The notes under the pieces were generated by a model. That model did not search any database. It was not told where the DNA came from and was given only the letters and a program-made list of their open reading frames with translations. Positions 26,686 through 36,240 of a stretch of 64,000 bases of DNA are shown piece by piece; position 1 is the stretch's first letter, and the number at the start of each line of letters is the position of its first letter. Made by a program: the position numbers and the translations under genes. The DNA is taken from NCBI RefSeq assembly GCF_014692495.1, contig NZ_JACOIJ010000009.1:1-64000 (forward strand). The letters are read 5' to 3'. The stretch comes from Sphingobacterium litopenaei. Its GTDB lineage: Bacteria > Bacteroidota > Bacteroidia > Sphingobacteriales > Sphingobacteriaceae.

Positions 26686-29525
26686 ATTGATGTACTTATT
26701 GGTGTTTGGCCTAATTTTAATCTAAATAAGTTTTGAGTGAAAATACCAACTACATTTTCATAAACTCTATATTTTTTACCATCAATTTTTCTGAAGTCAG
26801 GTGCTTTACCGCTTAACAACATAATAGCTTCCGACAACAATCTTGGTAAAGGAGTTGCAACAGGAATTGCAACTTTATTTCTTGCATTGTCAAACAAAAT
26901 GACTTCTTTTTGAAAATGTTTCAATGCAATGAATCTTCCCCAATTCATATCCACTTTATAGCATTTGTTATCTTTCCAAAGTTTGAATTCATATGTGTAT
27001 TCATTCAGTTTGTATCTAACCAATGAGATTGATTTATCAAAAGTTGGCGTTTCAATTTTGTCAAATTCTAACGTTTCAGGATTGAAAACGTATCTCGCCC
27101 AATCGTAATCATTTTGATTAGCTTCTTGTAATGTTTCTTCGTAATCCGTAATTGTTGCAGAAAAATCTTGCAATGCAACTTGCGGATAATAATCCGTTGT
27201 AAATTTTATATTCAATTCGTTTGCAAATGCATTAATACTTTTTTCTCCATAGGAATCATTTGCTTGTTGAAAAGCTTGTATGGTAATTACATCAGGCAAC
27301 AACAACCTTTCGTTTGAAGAAAATTGTTTTGTAATTTCTACTTGCAAATTATACTTTGCTGATGTGGTTATGATTTTTTCAATTAAAGCAGTATCTCTTG
27401 CTCCAATTAGTAAAACTCTTCTTCCTTTTTCTGTCGGGATAAAAATAAATTGCGGTGGATTTAAAACAATCTTTTTCGATTCATAATCGTAATCAAGTAT
27501 TCCGGTGAAATCGTAAAAATTCAATGACGCTCTTTTTAATTTTGTAAGATTATAGTTTGCGTTTGTTTGATGCTCTGGAAACTCTTTTGAATAGAAAAAC
27601 TCAAATGCTCTGAAAAATTCTTCGGTTGTTAACTCGCTTTTCATAGACAGGAAATTACAAAGATTATTTCCATTGTGATTGTTGAAAATAGCAGTTGAAC
27701 ACTTCGGTTGTGTTTCTTGAAATGTAGAAGTAAAAAGTGAACTATAAGTAGAGATATATCTTTGGCTAGACCTCATTGGATTTATAATGTTGCTACCCAA
27801 GCAAAACTGCTCTAAATCTGTTGTAACATTTCGTCCAAATGAATCTCGTTTCGGTAAATTTAAGCCGTCAACTTTTATTGCAGTATTATCTGATGAAACA
27901 AGGTTGTATGCAAGTGCATTCCCTGAAAATGTTTCATCTTCAACTTTTATGTGGAAATCGGTATTTAATGCCATTTTTTCGGGTAACAACCAACGGTTGT
28001 TGAGCGACTTTTTTTTAGAAAGAAAAATTTTTTCGTCCGCATCTTTGTATTGCAAATACACTTTTTCGTTTCCGTCTGAATTTACAATTTCAACTTCCGG
28101 TAAAAAATCATTAGAGTAGGTTCTGAAATTTACTTTTAGCCCTCCAACTAATTCAATTCGCTTTTCGGTGTAGAGTGTAAGAAATGGAATTTCGGCAAGT
28201 CCTTGTGTTGGGTTACGAAACCAAAACAAAGAATAGTTTTCAGGTAAGCCGTCAAAATCTTCTTGCTTAAAATTTCCGTTGCCAAATGTTTTGCCCCACT
28301 CTTTAATTAGTTCTTGTTTGTCATTTTTGCATAGCAAGTACATTCGTTCTGTTTTTGAAAGAAAGTCCGTTTCAATCCAAAAATCATTACTCAACTGAAA
28401 TGTTCCCGCACTGACAAATAATCTTACATCACGGTTTGGGAATTTCGCAATCCATTTGTTGAAATTGTCTTTCAGTTCTAGTGTTTCGTTAAATTCAAGC
28501 GGTAGTGTTTTAGACCAACCGTTAATTTCATACAAGTTTTCGTGTTCGCCAAATTTCAAATCTTCCGGATAATCATTTGAAGAATACATTCTATAAGAAA
28601 ACGAAATGACTTCATCATTTGTGTTTACTTTGAACTGAAGAAACAAAGGTGCAACGGTATAATTTCTTTTCTTTCTTGTTGTTGTTCCTTCTTCAATTTC
28701 TTCGTGTGTTTCGCCTGACCATTTTTTGTATTGACGTTGGATTGTTTGAATGATTGATTTGGACAACTCATCATCTTTTTTCAAAAAATCTAACGTGCTT
28801 TTCGGAATTAAATCTGATCTACTGTTTTTGATTTTTTCTTGTAAAAACTTGTCATCGTAAAACGCGTTCGGCACTAAACCAATAGATTCAAATAATACCG
28901 GTAAACGGGTTAAAAATTTTGGTGACAGAACACATTGAGAAAAAACTTTTCCAACATAAACCCAATTTGCGTTTTGAAATGGAATTACATTGAACAAACC
29001 TAAATCGCCATTGTTTTTTACATTAGCCCAATTCGCTAAATCATCCCACAAACAATTTATTTGATTGTTGCTAAAATCGGTTGTTCCGATGTTTTCCTTT
29101 ATTTGATGACTCTGCAGAAAAGTATTAAGCCTTCCGTAATAGTTGTTTGTTCTTAGGTTAGTGTTGTCAAGACTTTCAATTAACGGAAGCACAATGAAAG
29201 TCAAATAAGAAATGTAAGGAGGATATAAAACAGGCACATCTTCTATTGTGGCAAATGTTCCGTCCGCTTTCTTTATACCAACAAGACTCATTTTAGAATG
29301 GGCGTGTTTTGCTTTTGCAATAACATTTCCTTTTGCACCCGGAATACCACGTTTAATAGAATTAATAAAATCAGTCCAAATTTCGTCCTCTGTTTCTTCG
29401 TTGAAATATTTTCTTGATAAATCAATAATATCATTCTTGGTTAAATACAAATAAACTTCTTTTCCAGCATTTTCAGGATTGAAAAAATAAGACGATATTA
29501 TATTATTCCACTCTAAATACTTCAT
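26682..29525 (-). CDS. Large protein of unknown fold, probable DruF
   Basis: A 947-residue protein with no motif I recognise: no Walker box, no nuclease or methylase signature, no membrane segment. It is rich in aromatic and charged residues, with stretches suggesting beta-rich domains in the middle (FWIETDFLSKTERMYLLC, GLKVNFRTYSNDFLPEVEIV). First gene of the operon; its stop overlaps the druE start (ATGA). Position, size and partners fit the large accessory protein of Druantia type II (DruF). Function in those systems is not established as far as I know. Confidence 0.65.
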   Translation of the reverse strand: MKYLEWNNIISSYFFNPENAGKEVYLYLTKNDIIDLSRKYFNEETEDEIWTDFINSIKRGIPGAKGNVIAKAKHAHSKMSLVGIKKADGTFATIEDVPVLYPPYISYLTFIVLPLIESLDNTNLRTNNYYGRLNTFLQSHQIKENIGTTDFSNNQINCLWDDLANWANVKNNGDLGLFNVIPFQNANWVYVGKVFSQCVLSPKFLTRLPVLFESIGLVPNAFYDDKFLQEKIKNSRSDLIPKSTLDFLKKDDELSKSIIQTIQRQYKKWSGETHEEIEEGTTTRKKRNYTVAPLFLQFKVNTNDEVISFSYRMYSSNDYPEDLKFGEHENLYEINGWSKTLPLEFNETLELKDNFNKWIAKFPNRDVRLFVSAGTFQLSNDFWIETDFLSKTERMYLLCKNDKQELIKEWGKTFGNGNFKQEDFDGLPENYSLFWFRNPTQGLAEIPFLTLYTEKRIELVGGLKVNFRTYSNDFLPEVEIVNSDGNEKVYLQYKDADEKIFLSKKKSLNNRWLLPEKMALNTDFHIKVEDETFSGNALAYNLVSSDNTAIKVDGLNLPKRDSFGRNVTTDLEQFCLGSNIINPMRSSQRYISTYSSLFTSTFQETQPKCSTAIFNNHNGNNLCNFLSMKSELTTEEFFRAFEFFYSKEFPEHQTNANYNLTKLKRASLNFYDFTGILDYDYESKKIVLNPPQFIFIPTEKGRRVLLIGARDTALIEKIITTSAKYNLQVEITKQFSSNERLLLPDVITIQAFQQANDSYGEKSINAFANELNIKFTTDYYPQVALQDFSATITDYEETLQEANQNDYDWARYVFNPETLEFDKIETPTFDKSISLVRYKLNEYTYEFKLWKDNKCYKVDMNWGRFIALKHFQKEVILFDNARNKVAIPVATPLPRLLSEAIMLLSGKAPDFRKIDGKKYRVYENVVGIFTQNLFRLKLGQTPISTSI

Positions 29526-29766
29526 TAAAATCTAATATTAATATTGGGTCTTGCCGAATAATTGATTACGCTTAAAAATAGAGAATATTTTACGATTTAA
29601 AAGAGGGATTTCCGTAAAAACTAATGTTTTGTAAAATACATATAAATAATTGAAGTTATAAAATGGAGAGGAAGTAAAATTACTTTAATTTTTAACAGAA
29701 TTAAAATACAATAGAACATACAACAGCAAAATCTCTCCCCTAATCATTCCCCTTAAGTTTATAAAA

Positions 29767-29802
29767 CAACAAAACCAGCTGAAAATCAGTTGGTTTTGTT
29801 GT
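29767..29802 (-). terminator. Terminator downstream of tRNA-Ser
   Basis: CAACAAAACCAGCTG and CAGTTGGTTTTGTTG form a 15-base stem with one mismatch around a short AT loop. On the minus strand a TTTTAT tract follows. It lies just after the 3' end of the tRNA, so the tRNA unit looks complete and the native flank reaches at least this far. Confidence 0.75.
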
Positions 29803-29809
29803 AATCAAG

Positions 29810-29896
<87 letters not shown>

Positions 29897-29901
29897 GTCG
29901 G

Positions 29902-29909
29902 CAAAAATA
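29902..29909 (-). promoter_or_regulatory. Possible -7 element of the tRNA-Ser promoter
   Basis: On the minus strand TATTTTTG fits the Bacteroidota -7 consensus TAnnTTTG and ends five bases before the tRNA. The -33 TTTG is not clear, only a T-rich tract at the right distance. Confidence 0.4.
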
Positions 29910-29974
29910 AACAAAAGCTGCATATCTAAAAGAGATAATTCATTTTTATTTTTTAAATATCTTATCTTTAAGAT

Positions 29975-30466
29975 ATGCCAAAGAAAATACTATACCTAAT
30001 TCGTCATGGAAAAGCAGAAGATCACTCCTTTCTAAGGAGAGATTATGAACGGAATCTGGTGGAGAAAGGAATAAGCAGAAGTCAGATCGTGGCACAAAAG
30101 ATTAAAAAGCAACTTTCTAAGGAGGAAATCTTAGTTGTAAGTTCTAGTGCTAACCGAGCATTACAAACTGCAGAAGTATTTGGTGAAATACTGGGGTATT
30201 CCAAGAGTGAGATTCAACAGGAAAGAAGCATCTACGAAGCTTATTATACCGAAATTTTAAAGGTAATTAACAAAGTCGACGATAATGTAAATACACTCTT
30301 TATTTTGGGACATAATCCTGGCTTGTCGGATTTAACTAATTACCTGTGTAATTCTTATATAGACCTTAAAACGTCTCATACTGCCAAAATAATTTTACCA
30401 GAAGGATTTAATTTCAGCGAAGTTTCAGGTAGTACCTGCCAACTTGAGAGTGTTATTACAGAATAA
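29975..30466 (+). CDS. sixA: SixA-like phosphohistidine phosphatase
   Basis: A 163-residue histidine phosphatase. The catalytic RHGKA is at residues 10-14 (His11), the second histidine His113 is in LGHNPGL, and Arg61 lies in [11 protein letters not shown]. SixA removes phosphate from histidine-containing phosphotransfer proteins. Short, single domain, as expected for SixA. First core gene after the tRNA and followed 20 bases later by the DUF255 gene. Confidence 0.88.
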   Translation: MPKKILYLIRHGKAEDHSFLRRDYERNLVEKGISRSQIVAQKIKKQLSKEEILVVSSSANRALQTAEVFGEILGYSKSEIQQERSIYEAYYTEILKVINKVDDNVNTLFILGHNPGLSDLTNYLCNSYIDLKTSHTAKIILPEGFNFSEVSGSTCQLESVITE

Positions 30467-30486
30467 ATTTCTGTACCTTCGTATAT

Positions 30487-32490
30487 ATGGCAAACAAACT
30501 TCAAAACGAAAATTCTCCATATCTTAAACAGCATGCACATAATCCCGTGCATTGGTTTCCTTGGGGACAAGAAGCACTCACCAAAGCTAAAGAAGAAAAT
30601 AAGCTTATCATCATAAGTATTGGATATTCTGCCTGTCATTGGTGCCATGTCATGGAACGAGAAAGCTTTGAAAACGAAGCTATTGCCCAGACCATGAATA
30701 AATTCTATGTCTCGATAAAAATCGATAGAGAAGAAAGACCTGATATTGACCAAATCTATATGATTGCGGTACAATTAATGACAAATGCTGGAGGTTGGCC
30801 TTTGAATGTTATTTGTTTGCCTGACGGAAGACCTATATATGGAGGCACGTATTTCAAGCCACAAGATTGGCAAAATGTATTATTACAAATTGCACAAATG
30901 TGGGGAGAAACGCCCGAAACTGCCATTGATTATGCAGAACGCTTAACAGCAGGGATTAATAAAGCCGAAAAATTACCTATCGCTCCTATTCCGGAAGAAT
31001 ATACTTTACAGGATATAAAATCCATTGTATTGCCTTGGAAAGAACAGTTTGACCTTCGCAATGGTGGTTATCGACGAGCACCTAAATTTCCTCTTCCCAA
31101 CAATTGGTTATTTTTCCTTCGATATGCGGTATTAGCTAATGATGAAGAAACGCTTAATCACGTCCATTTTACACTCGAAAAAATAGCAAATGGAGGCATC
31201 TACGACCACATAGGAGGCGGTTTCGCACGCTATTCTGTTGATGGTAAATGGCACGTTCCGCATTTTGAGAAAATGCTCTATGACAATGGACAGTTAATCA
31301 GTCTGTATAGCGAAGCATATCAACAAAAACCTAATCCGATTTATAAAAATGTAGTTTTCGAAACAATTGCATGGGCAAAACGAGAAATGCTAGCCGATAA
31401 CGGAGGATTTTATTCTGCTCTTGATGCCGATAGTGAAGGAGTGGAAGGTAAGTTCTACACTTTCGAGTATAACGAGTTTGATATTTTGGGTGAAGATGCT
31501 GACTTGGCAAGAGCTTATTATAATATAACCCCAAACGGAAATTGGTCCGAAGAACAAATCAATATTCCTTTTGTTGATACTGCAAACAATAATTTGATTC
31601 AAAAAGCAGGATTCACAACAGAAGAATGGGACAACTATCTTCAAGAGATTAAATCCAAATTATTAGTTTATCGCAGTAATCGCGTGCGTCCAGGGTTAGA
31701 TCACAAGCAACTGACCACTTGGAATTCGTTATTGCTGAAAGGTTTGGTAGATGCATATAAGGTATTTGGAGATCAAGAACATTTAGACTTAGCCTTAAAT
31801 ATTGCACAATTTATTCAAAACTATTGTACCCAAAACAATAATGAGTTACTTCATCAACCAGAAGATTCCAATCGTAGGATAGAAGGATTTTTGGACGATT
31901 ATGCATTCACTATTGAAGCTTATATTTCCCTTTATGAAGCGACTTTTGATGAAAGCTGGGTATATAAAGCAAAAGACCTGGCTAATAAAGCGATAGAATT
32001 ATTTTATGATGCCGCTACAAAAACTTTTTACTATACAGCTTCTAATGCAGAAGAGCTGATTGCCCGTAAAAGTGAAATCATGGACAATGTGATTCCTGCT
32101 TCCTCGTCAACGATAGTGCGTCAACTTTATAAATTAGGCTTGCTATTAGATCAAGAAGACTTTACCGCAATTGCAGATCAAGTATTTGCCAATGTATTTC
32201 CCTATATTAAGAGCTATGGCTCGGCTTATTCGAATTGGGCGATACAATTATTGGAACACCATTATGGAACCAACGAAATCGCATTGACAGGAGAAAATGC
32301 TTTAGAATGGCGCAAAGAGTTGGATAGACAAACTTATATTCCTAATAAAATTGTTCTGGGAGGAACAAAAAGTACACTTCCTTTGTTAATAAATAAAGAA
32401 CAATTGGAGTCAAAAGCATACCTTTGTCGTAACAAAACCTGTAGTCTTCCGCAATCGTCGATTACACACTTATTAGAATTAATCAAATAA
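30487..32490 (+). CDS. Thioredoxin-fold DUF255 protein (YyaL/SPATA20-like)
   Basis: A 667-residue protein. The N-terminal thioredoxin-like domain has CHWCHVM (Cys50, Cys53) followed by [19 protein letters not shown] sequence and GGWPLNV, all conserved in this family. The C-terminal two-thirds is an (alpha/alpha)6-barrel with [17 protein letters not shown] and [13 protein letters not shown]. Family function is not settled; a redox or sugar-epimerase-like activity has been suggested. Length is normal. Confidence 0.85.
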   Translation: MANKLQNENSPYLKQHAHNPVHWFPWGQEALTKAKEENKLIIISIGYSACHWCHVMERESFENEAIAQTMNKFYVSIKIDREERPDIDQIYMIAVQLMTNAGGWPLNVICLPDGRPIYGGTYFKPQDWQNVLLQIAQMWGETPETAIDYAERLTAGINKAEKLPIAPIPEEYTLQDIKSIVLPWKEQFDLRNGGYRRAPKFPLPNNWLFFLRYAVLANDEETLNHVHFTLEKIANGGIYDHIGGGFARYSVDGKWHVPHFEKMLYDNGQLISLYSEAYQQKPNPIYKNVVFETIAWAKREMLADNGGFYSALDADSEGVEGKFYTFEYNEFDILGEDADLARAYYNITPNGNWSEEQINIPFVDTANNNLIQKAGFTTEEWDNYLQEIKSKLLVYRSNRVRPGLDHKQLTTWNSLLLKGLVDAYKVFGDQEHLDLALNIAQFIQNYCTQNNNELLHQPEDSNRRIEGFLDDYAFTIEAYISLYEATFDESWVYKAKDLANKAIELFYDAATKTFYYTASNAEELIARKSEIMDNVIPASSSTIVRQLYKLGLLLDQEDFTAIADQVFANVFPYIKSYGSAYSNWAIQLLEHHYGTNEIALTGENALEWRKELDRQTYIPNKIVLGGTKSTLPLLINKEQLESKAYLCRNKTCSLPQSSITHLLELIK

Positions 32491-32525
32491 AAACGAGATG
32501 GATAGCATCTCATAACAATTACAAA

Positions 32526-33026
32526 ATGGCAATAGAAAACAACAACGTTGTAACGTTGAATTACATTCTTCACACAATCGAAGAAAACGGTGAAAAAACA
32601 TTTGTTGAACAAACGACTACAGAAAATCCTTTAACATTCTTATATGGTGTAGGTATGATGTTACCTAAATTCGAAGAAAACATCGCAGGATTAAACGAAG
32701 GTGACAAAACATCTTTTGACTTAGCTGCTGCTAATGCTTACGGCGAAAGAGATGACAGAGCTATCGCTCAATTACCTGCTGATATGTTCAAAGAAACTGG
32801 TTTACCTCCATTAGGTGAAGTATTACCATTACAAGATAATCAAGGAAATCAATTCCGCGCAGTAGTAGTAGATGTTACTCCAGAAGCTGTTGTTGCTGAC
32901 TTGAACCACCCAATGGCTGGTAAAACTTTAAGCTTCGAAATCGAAGTATTAAACGTACGTCCTGCTACTCAAGAAGAATTGTCTCATGGACATGCGCACG
33001 GTATCGACGGTACTCAAGGTCACTAA
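32526..33026 (+). CDS. slyD: SlyD-like FKBP peptidyl-prolyl isomerase
   Basis: A 166-residue protein with the FKBP fold interrupted by an IF (chaperone) domain: PLTFLYGVGMMLPKFEENIAGL, then DKTSFDLAAANAYGERDD, and FRAVVVDVTPEAVVADLNHPMAGKTLSFEIEVL. The C-terminus is His-rich (HGHAHGIDGTQGH) and may bind nickel. It assists folding in the cytoplasm. Codon use looks optimised compared with neighbours, suggesting high expression. A bidirectional terminator follows. Confidence 0.93.
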   Translation: MAIENNNVVTLNYILHTIEENGEKTFVEQTTTENPLTFLYGVGMMLPKFEENIAGLNEGDKTSFDLAAANAYGERDDRAIAQLPADMFKETGLPPLGEVLPLQDNQGNQFRAVVVDVTPEAVVADLNHPMAGKTLSFEIEVLNVRPATQEELSHGHAHGIDGTQGH

Positions 33027-33037
33027 TTTTTGCAAGT

Positions 33038-33079
33038 GAAACATAAAAAGCAAGCCAAATGGCTCGCTTTTTATGTTTC
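33038..33079. terminator. Bidirectional terminator after slyD
   Basis: A 14-base arm GAAACATAAAAAGC and its complement, with four more pairs (AGCC/GGCT) beyond one mismatch and a 4-base loop. A/T runs on both sides let it work for slyD on the plus strand and for the lipocalin-like gene on the minus strand. Confidence 0.85.
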
Positions 33080-33098
33080 ATATTATTTTTTATTAATT

Positions 33099-33555
33099 CC
33101 AAAGTAGCTCTTTCTATACCATCTTCATCGGACTCTCCCTCAAAAATTAAATACAGCTTATTATTCTTAATGAGATATTCAAATTCCATTTCGAATTCAA
33201 AACTCATTCCTTCGTAACCCCCCTTTAAATGAGATTGTTAAAATTTTTCCTGCTACAGAATAGGTAAAATTCTCAGTAGTCCATTCTCCATCTTCAAACG
33301 ATCTTAAAGAGCCAGTTTTATCTGCTTTAAAAACATAAGTTTGCTTTTCCTCCGTATCCGTATAATTGATGATGTCTGAATCAATTAATTTCCCCTAGCA
33401 TCGAATAATTCATATTTCTCCAATAGTGATTCCCAAGTACCTATTATGTTAACTTGTTGAGTCGTCTCTGAATCAGGAGAATTGTAATCGTTCTTATCAC
33501 ATAATACAATGAAGGTGAAAGATGCAAAAAAGAAAATAAGGGCTTTAGCGTTCAT
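33099..33555 (-). pseudogene. Lipocalin-like secreted protein, broken by frameshifts
   Basis: An ATG at 33555 begins MNAKALIFFFASFTFIVLC, a lipoprotein-type signal, then IIGTWESLLEKYELFDARG. The frame stops there, but the next frame continues KLIDSDIINYTDTEEKQTYV and SLRSFEDGEWTTENFTYSVAGKILTISFKGG, and a third frame (ATG 33207) gives MSFEFEMEFEYLIKNNKLYL to about 33099. Together this is one lipocalin-like protein of about 150 residues. The breaks coincide with runs of four C (about 33393) and six C (about 33214). Sequencing error or recent decay. The third frame reads through the terminator to 32965, which is not believable as coding. Confidence 0.65.
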
Positions 33556-33653
33556 GCGAAATTTTAAGTTAAAATATTATCACATAAAAATATACACTTA
33601 CAATTTAATTAAGATTAATTATTATCCAATTATTCATCTCTGTAAGTAATACA

Positions 33654-34340
33654 CTACAATTTTAACGCTCGCAACATTTCTCTTTTTCCAGGAGCTCCAG
33701 GCGCTTTTTCGATGGAGAATCCAAGGGCTTTCATACTTCTTTTTAGATTTCCTGTAATCGCATAAGTAACAAATACTCCTCCAGGCTTTAAGAAACTAGT
33801 TACATGAGCTAATGTCTCATCAGACCACATTTCCGGCTGGTGAATCGCAGCGAAAGCATCAAAATAAATCACATCAAACAACTTTGTCGATGCAAATTCC
33901 AAAACTTTAGTATGCGCTATTTGTAAGTGGATAGATTCATTTATAATAACATCATTTTTCAATGCTTTGTCATACTGTTCACAATAAGCATCCCAAATTT
34001 CTGAAGACACATATTCGTTATATCCAATATTTTCAATTACTGCTTTGTCCAATGGATAAGCTTCAATACCACAATAATCCAATTTTATATTTTCAGCAGC
34101 ACAATAATCTGCCGTCAATATAAAATTCAAGCCTGTACCAAATCCAATTTCTAAAATAGAAGCCTCTTTTATATTTTCCTTTTCTAAATAAAATTGTAAT
34201 CCAGTTTTTAGAAAAACATGCTTACTTTCTTTCAAAGCACCATGTTTAGAATGATAATTTTCACCTATTTGAGCATTAAAAATCGTTTTGGAGCCATCGC
34301 CTGTCGTCACAAAATCCATAATCCATAATTTTTGTGTCAA
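33654..34340 (-). CDS. mnmD: tRNA (5-methylaminomethyl-2-thiouridine) methyltransferase MnmD
   Basis: A 228-residue DUF752 methyltransferase. GDGSKTIFNAQIGENYHSKHGALKES is the family N-terminus, ILEIGFGTGLNF is the SAM motif (about residues 61-72), FDVIYFDAFAA and QPEMWSDE mark the active region, and GFSIEKAPGAPGKREMLRA ends it. In E. coli this activity is the C-terminal half of MnmC for wobble uridine of tRNAs; here it is stand-alone, as is common in this phylum. Confidence 0.9.
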   Translation of the reverse strand: MTQKLWIMDFVTTGDGSKTIFNAQIGENYHSKHGALKESKHVFLKTGLQFYLEKENIKEASILEIGFGTGLNFILTADYCAAENIKLDYCGIEAYPLDKAVIENIGYNEYVSSEIWDAYCEQYDKALKNDVIINESIHLQIAHTKVLEFASTKLFDVIYFDAFAAIHQPEMWSDETLAHVTSFLKPGGVFVTYAITGNLKRSMKALGFSIEKAPGAPGKREMLRALKL

Positions 34341-34382
34341 ATCTAAAACAAAAAAACTATTTTAGCCTTAGATAATCTCTAC

Positions 34383-35633
34383 ATGAAAACTATTCTAAAG
34401 AATTACAGCAGCATCATTCTTCTTTTAATTGGGATAACTATCGGTAGTTTGATCGGTTTGTTCCTTCCGAATGTGGTTGAATACATTAAGCCTATAGGTG
34501 ATATTTTTCTAAACTTACTTTTTGTCGCTGTAATACCTTTATTATTTTTTGCTATTTCATCCGCCATTGCAAACATTGAAAGCAATGGAAAACTCGGAAA
34601 AATCCTAGGCGTCATGACATCTGTGTTTGTAGTGACCATTGCGATTGCTGCCGTACTGACAATTGTCGGTTTATGGGCTTTTCCGGTGACAGCCATCAAA
34701 GACGCTTCTGCCATTTCGGAAACCATCAGTACCAATCCAGAAGACAGTTGGGGAGATAAAATTGTCCGTTTTGTTAGTGTGGGTGAATTTGTTAATCTTT
34801 TGTCGCGTCAAAATATTTTAGCCTTTGTTATTTTTTCTTTTCTAATTGGTATTTCTGTTCGCAAAAGCGGTGAAGTAGGAAAACCTTTTCTAAACTTTCT
34901 TCTTGCTGGAAATGAAGTCATGCAAAACCTATTGACTATCATCATGAAGCTTGGCCCCATCGGCTTAGGCGCCTATTTTGCTTATCAAGTACAGACATTA
35001 GGTCCCGAATTATTTGGCTTCTATGCTAAGCCTCTAGCTTTTTATTACATATTTGGAACCGTATTCTTTTTCGTTATTTACTCGCTTTATTCTTTTATAG
35101 GTAATGGAAAGTCAGGAATAAAAAATTACTGGCGCTTTAATATTACACCTTCATTAACCGCTGTAAGTACCTGTAGCAGTTTGGCAACATTACCCGCAAA
35201 CTTACTCGCAGCAAAAAAAATGGGAATTCCTAATTATATCGCCTCTGTAGTTATTCCTTTAGGAAACACGCTTTATAAAAACGGATCTTCCATTTCGTCC
35301 ATTCTGAAAATATATGTAGCCTTCGCTATTCTGGACTGGAACTTTTTCGAGCCTACAACATTGATTACTGCTGTGGGAATTACTTTATTGGTAAGTATGG
35401 TTGCGGGCGGAATTCCGAATGGTGGTTTTATCGGGGAAATGCTTATGATCTCCATCTATGGTATTCCAAATGAAGCTGTCCCTGCTATTATGATTATCGG
35501 AGCATTAGTAGATCCCTTAGCGACAATACTCAATGCTACAGGAGATACAGTAGCAGCCATGTTGGTCACCAAATTTTCGGGAGAAAAATTCTTTTCTAAT
35601 GAAACAGAGCTAGAAACCTCCACAGAAATGTAA
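34383..35633 (+). CDS. Dicarboxylate/amino acid:cation symporter (DAACS)
   Basis: A 416-residue inner-membrane transporter with about eight membrane segments and two re-entrant loops. Typical elements: FLNLLFVAVIPLLFFAISSAIAN (residues 42-64), TAVSTCSSLATLPANLLAAKKMG (serine-rich loop HP1) and IPNEAVPAIMIIGALVDPLATILNATGDT (HP2 and the NxxGD substrate motif). Imports glutamate, aspartate or C4-dicarboxylates with Na+ or H+; which one cannot be told. Divergent from mnmD across 42 bases. Confidence 0.88.
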   Translation: MKTILKNYSSIILLLIGITIGSLIGLFLPNVVEYIKPIGDIFLNLLFVAVIPLLFFAISSAIANIESNGKLGKILGVMTSVFVVTIAIAAVLTIVGLWAFPVTAIKDASAISETISTNPEDSWGDKIVRFVSVGEFVNLLSRQNILAFVIFSFLIGISVRKSGEVGKPFLNFLLAGNEVMQNLLTIIMKLGPIGLGAYFAYQVQTLGPELFGFYAKPLAFYYIFGTVFFFVIYSLYSFIGNGKSGIKNYWRFNITPSLTAVSTCSSLATLPANLLAAKKMGIPNYIASVVIPLGNTLYKNGSSISSILKIYVAFAILDWNFFEPTTLITAVGITLLVSMVAGGIPNGGFIGEMLMISIYGIPNEAVPAIMIIGALVDPLATILNATGDTVAAMLVTKFSGEKFFSNETELETSTEM

Positions 35634-35809
35634 AATTGCTTATTGAATATTATTTTTATTATCCTCAATAAAGATAAAGCGCAAATAACTAAGAACTTAT
35701 AAAACCAAAACATTATTAAGAACGATTCTAAATAAATAGCTTAACTTGCTAAATTCATTCTTTCATGAAGCTTTTCGTAATTTTGCATTTGGTTAAGTGA
35801 AATTTTAGT

Positions 35810-36214
35810 ATGAAAAAAAGTTCAATCATTCTGATTGTTATCATTGCAATTGCGATTGCTATGATTTTGGTTATCTATACGGATTCAAGTACGTATTCAA
35901 CTTTTTCTGAAGCAAAAGAAAAGAAAACTGAATTGTATGTAGTAGGCGTGTTGAATAAAGAGAAGGATTTGCATTATGACCCAGTAAAAGATGCTAACCA
36001 CTTTTCATTTTATATGTACGACAATGACGGTACAGAGTGTAAAGTTGTTTTCAATGGTTCAAAACCTCAAGATATTGAACGCTCAGAACAGATAGTTTTG
36101 ACTGGTAAGATGGAAGGCGACACATTTCACGCTACTAAAATCCTGATGAAATGTCCTTCAAAATACAATAAAGACGAAATGGAAGTGAAAGAAGCTACTA
36201 GTGCTTCGATTTAA
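35810..36214 (+). CDS. ccmE: CcmE haem chaperone, Cys-type (CXXXY)
   Basis: A 134-residue membrane-anchored protein: one N-terminal helix (IILIVIIAIAIAMILVIY), then an OB-fold. Proteobacterial CcmE binds haem through His in an H-x-x-x-Y motif. Here the position is Cys115 in KCPSKYNKDE, giving C-x-x-x-Y (115-119). That variant is known from archaeal and Desulfovibrio-type CcmE. It receives haem from CcmC and hands it to CcmF, which follows 26 bases later. Confidence 0.88.
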   Translation: MKKSSIILIVIIAIAIAMILVIYTDSSTYSTFSEAKEKKTELYVVGVLNKEKDLHYDPVKDANHFSFYMYDNDGTECKVVFNGSKPQDIERSEQIVLTGKMEGDTFHATKILMKCPSKYNKDEMEVKEATSASI

Positions 36215-36240
36215 TCATATTTTTTTAGCAATTCTATTCA

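Noticed and set aside
21626..29454. Many plus-strand open frames inside the defence operon
   Set aside because: They lie antisense to large, motif-bearing genes and lack start signals; they are shadows of those genes.
18448..29525. DISARM or BREX system
   Set aside because: DISARM has separate DrmA and DrmB proteins and a phospholipase-like DrmC; here helicase and DUF1998 are fused in one 2012-aa protein and no PLD gene is seen. No BrxC, PglZ or BrxL is present.
32965..33207. An 80-residue minus-strand gene ending inside slyD
   Set aside because: Its first half is the third frame of the broken lipocalin-like gene, and the rest reads through a strong bidirectional terminator and into slyD.
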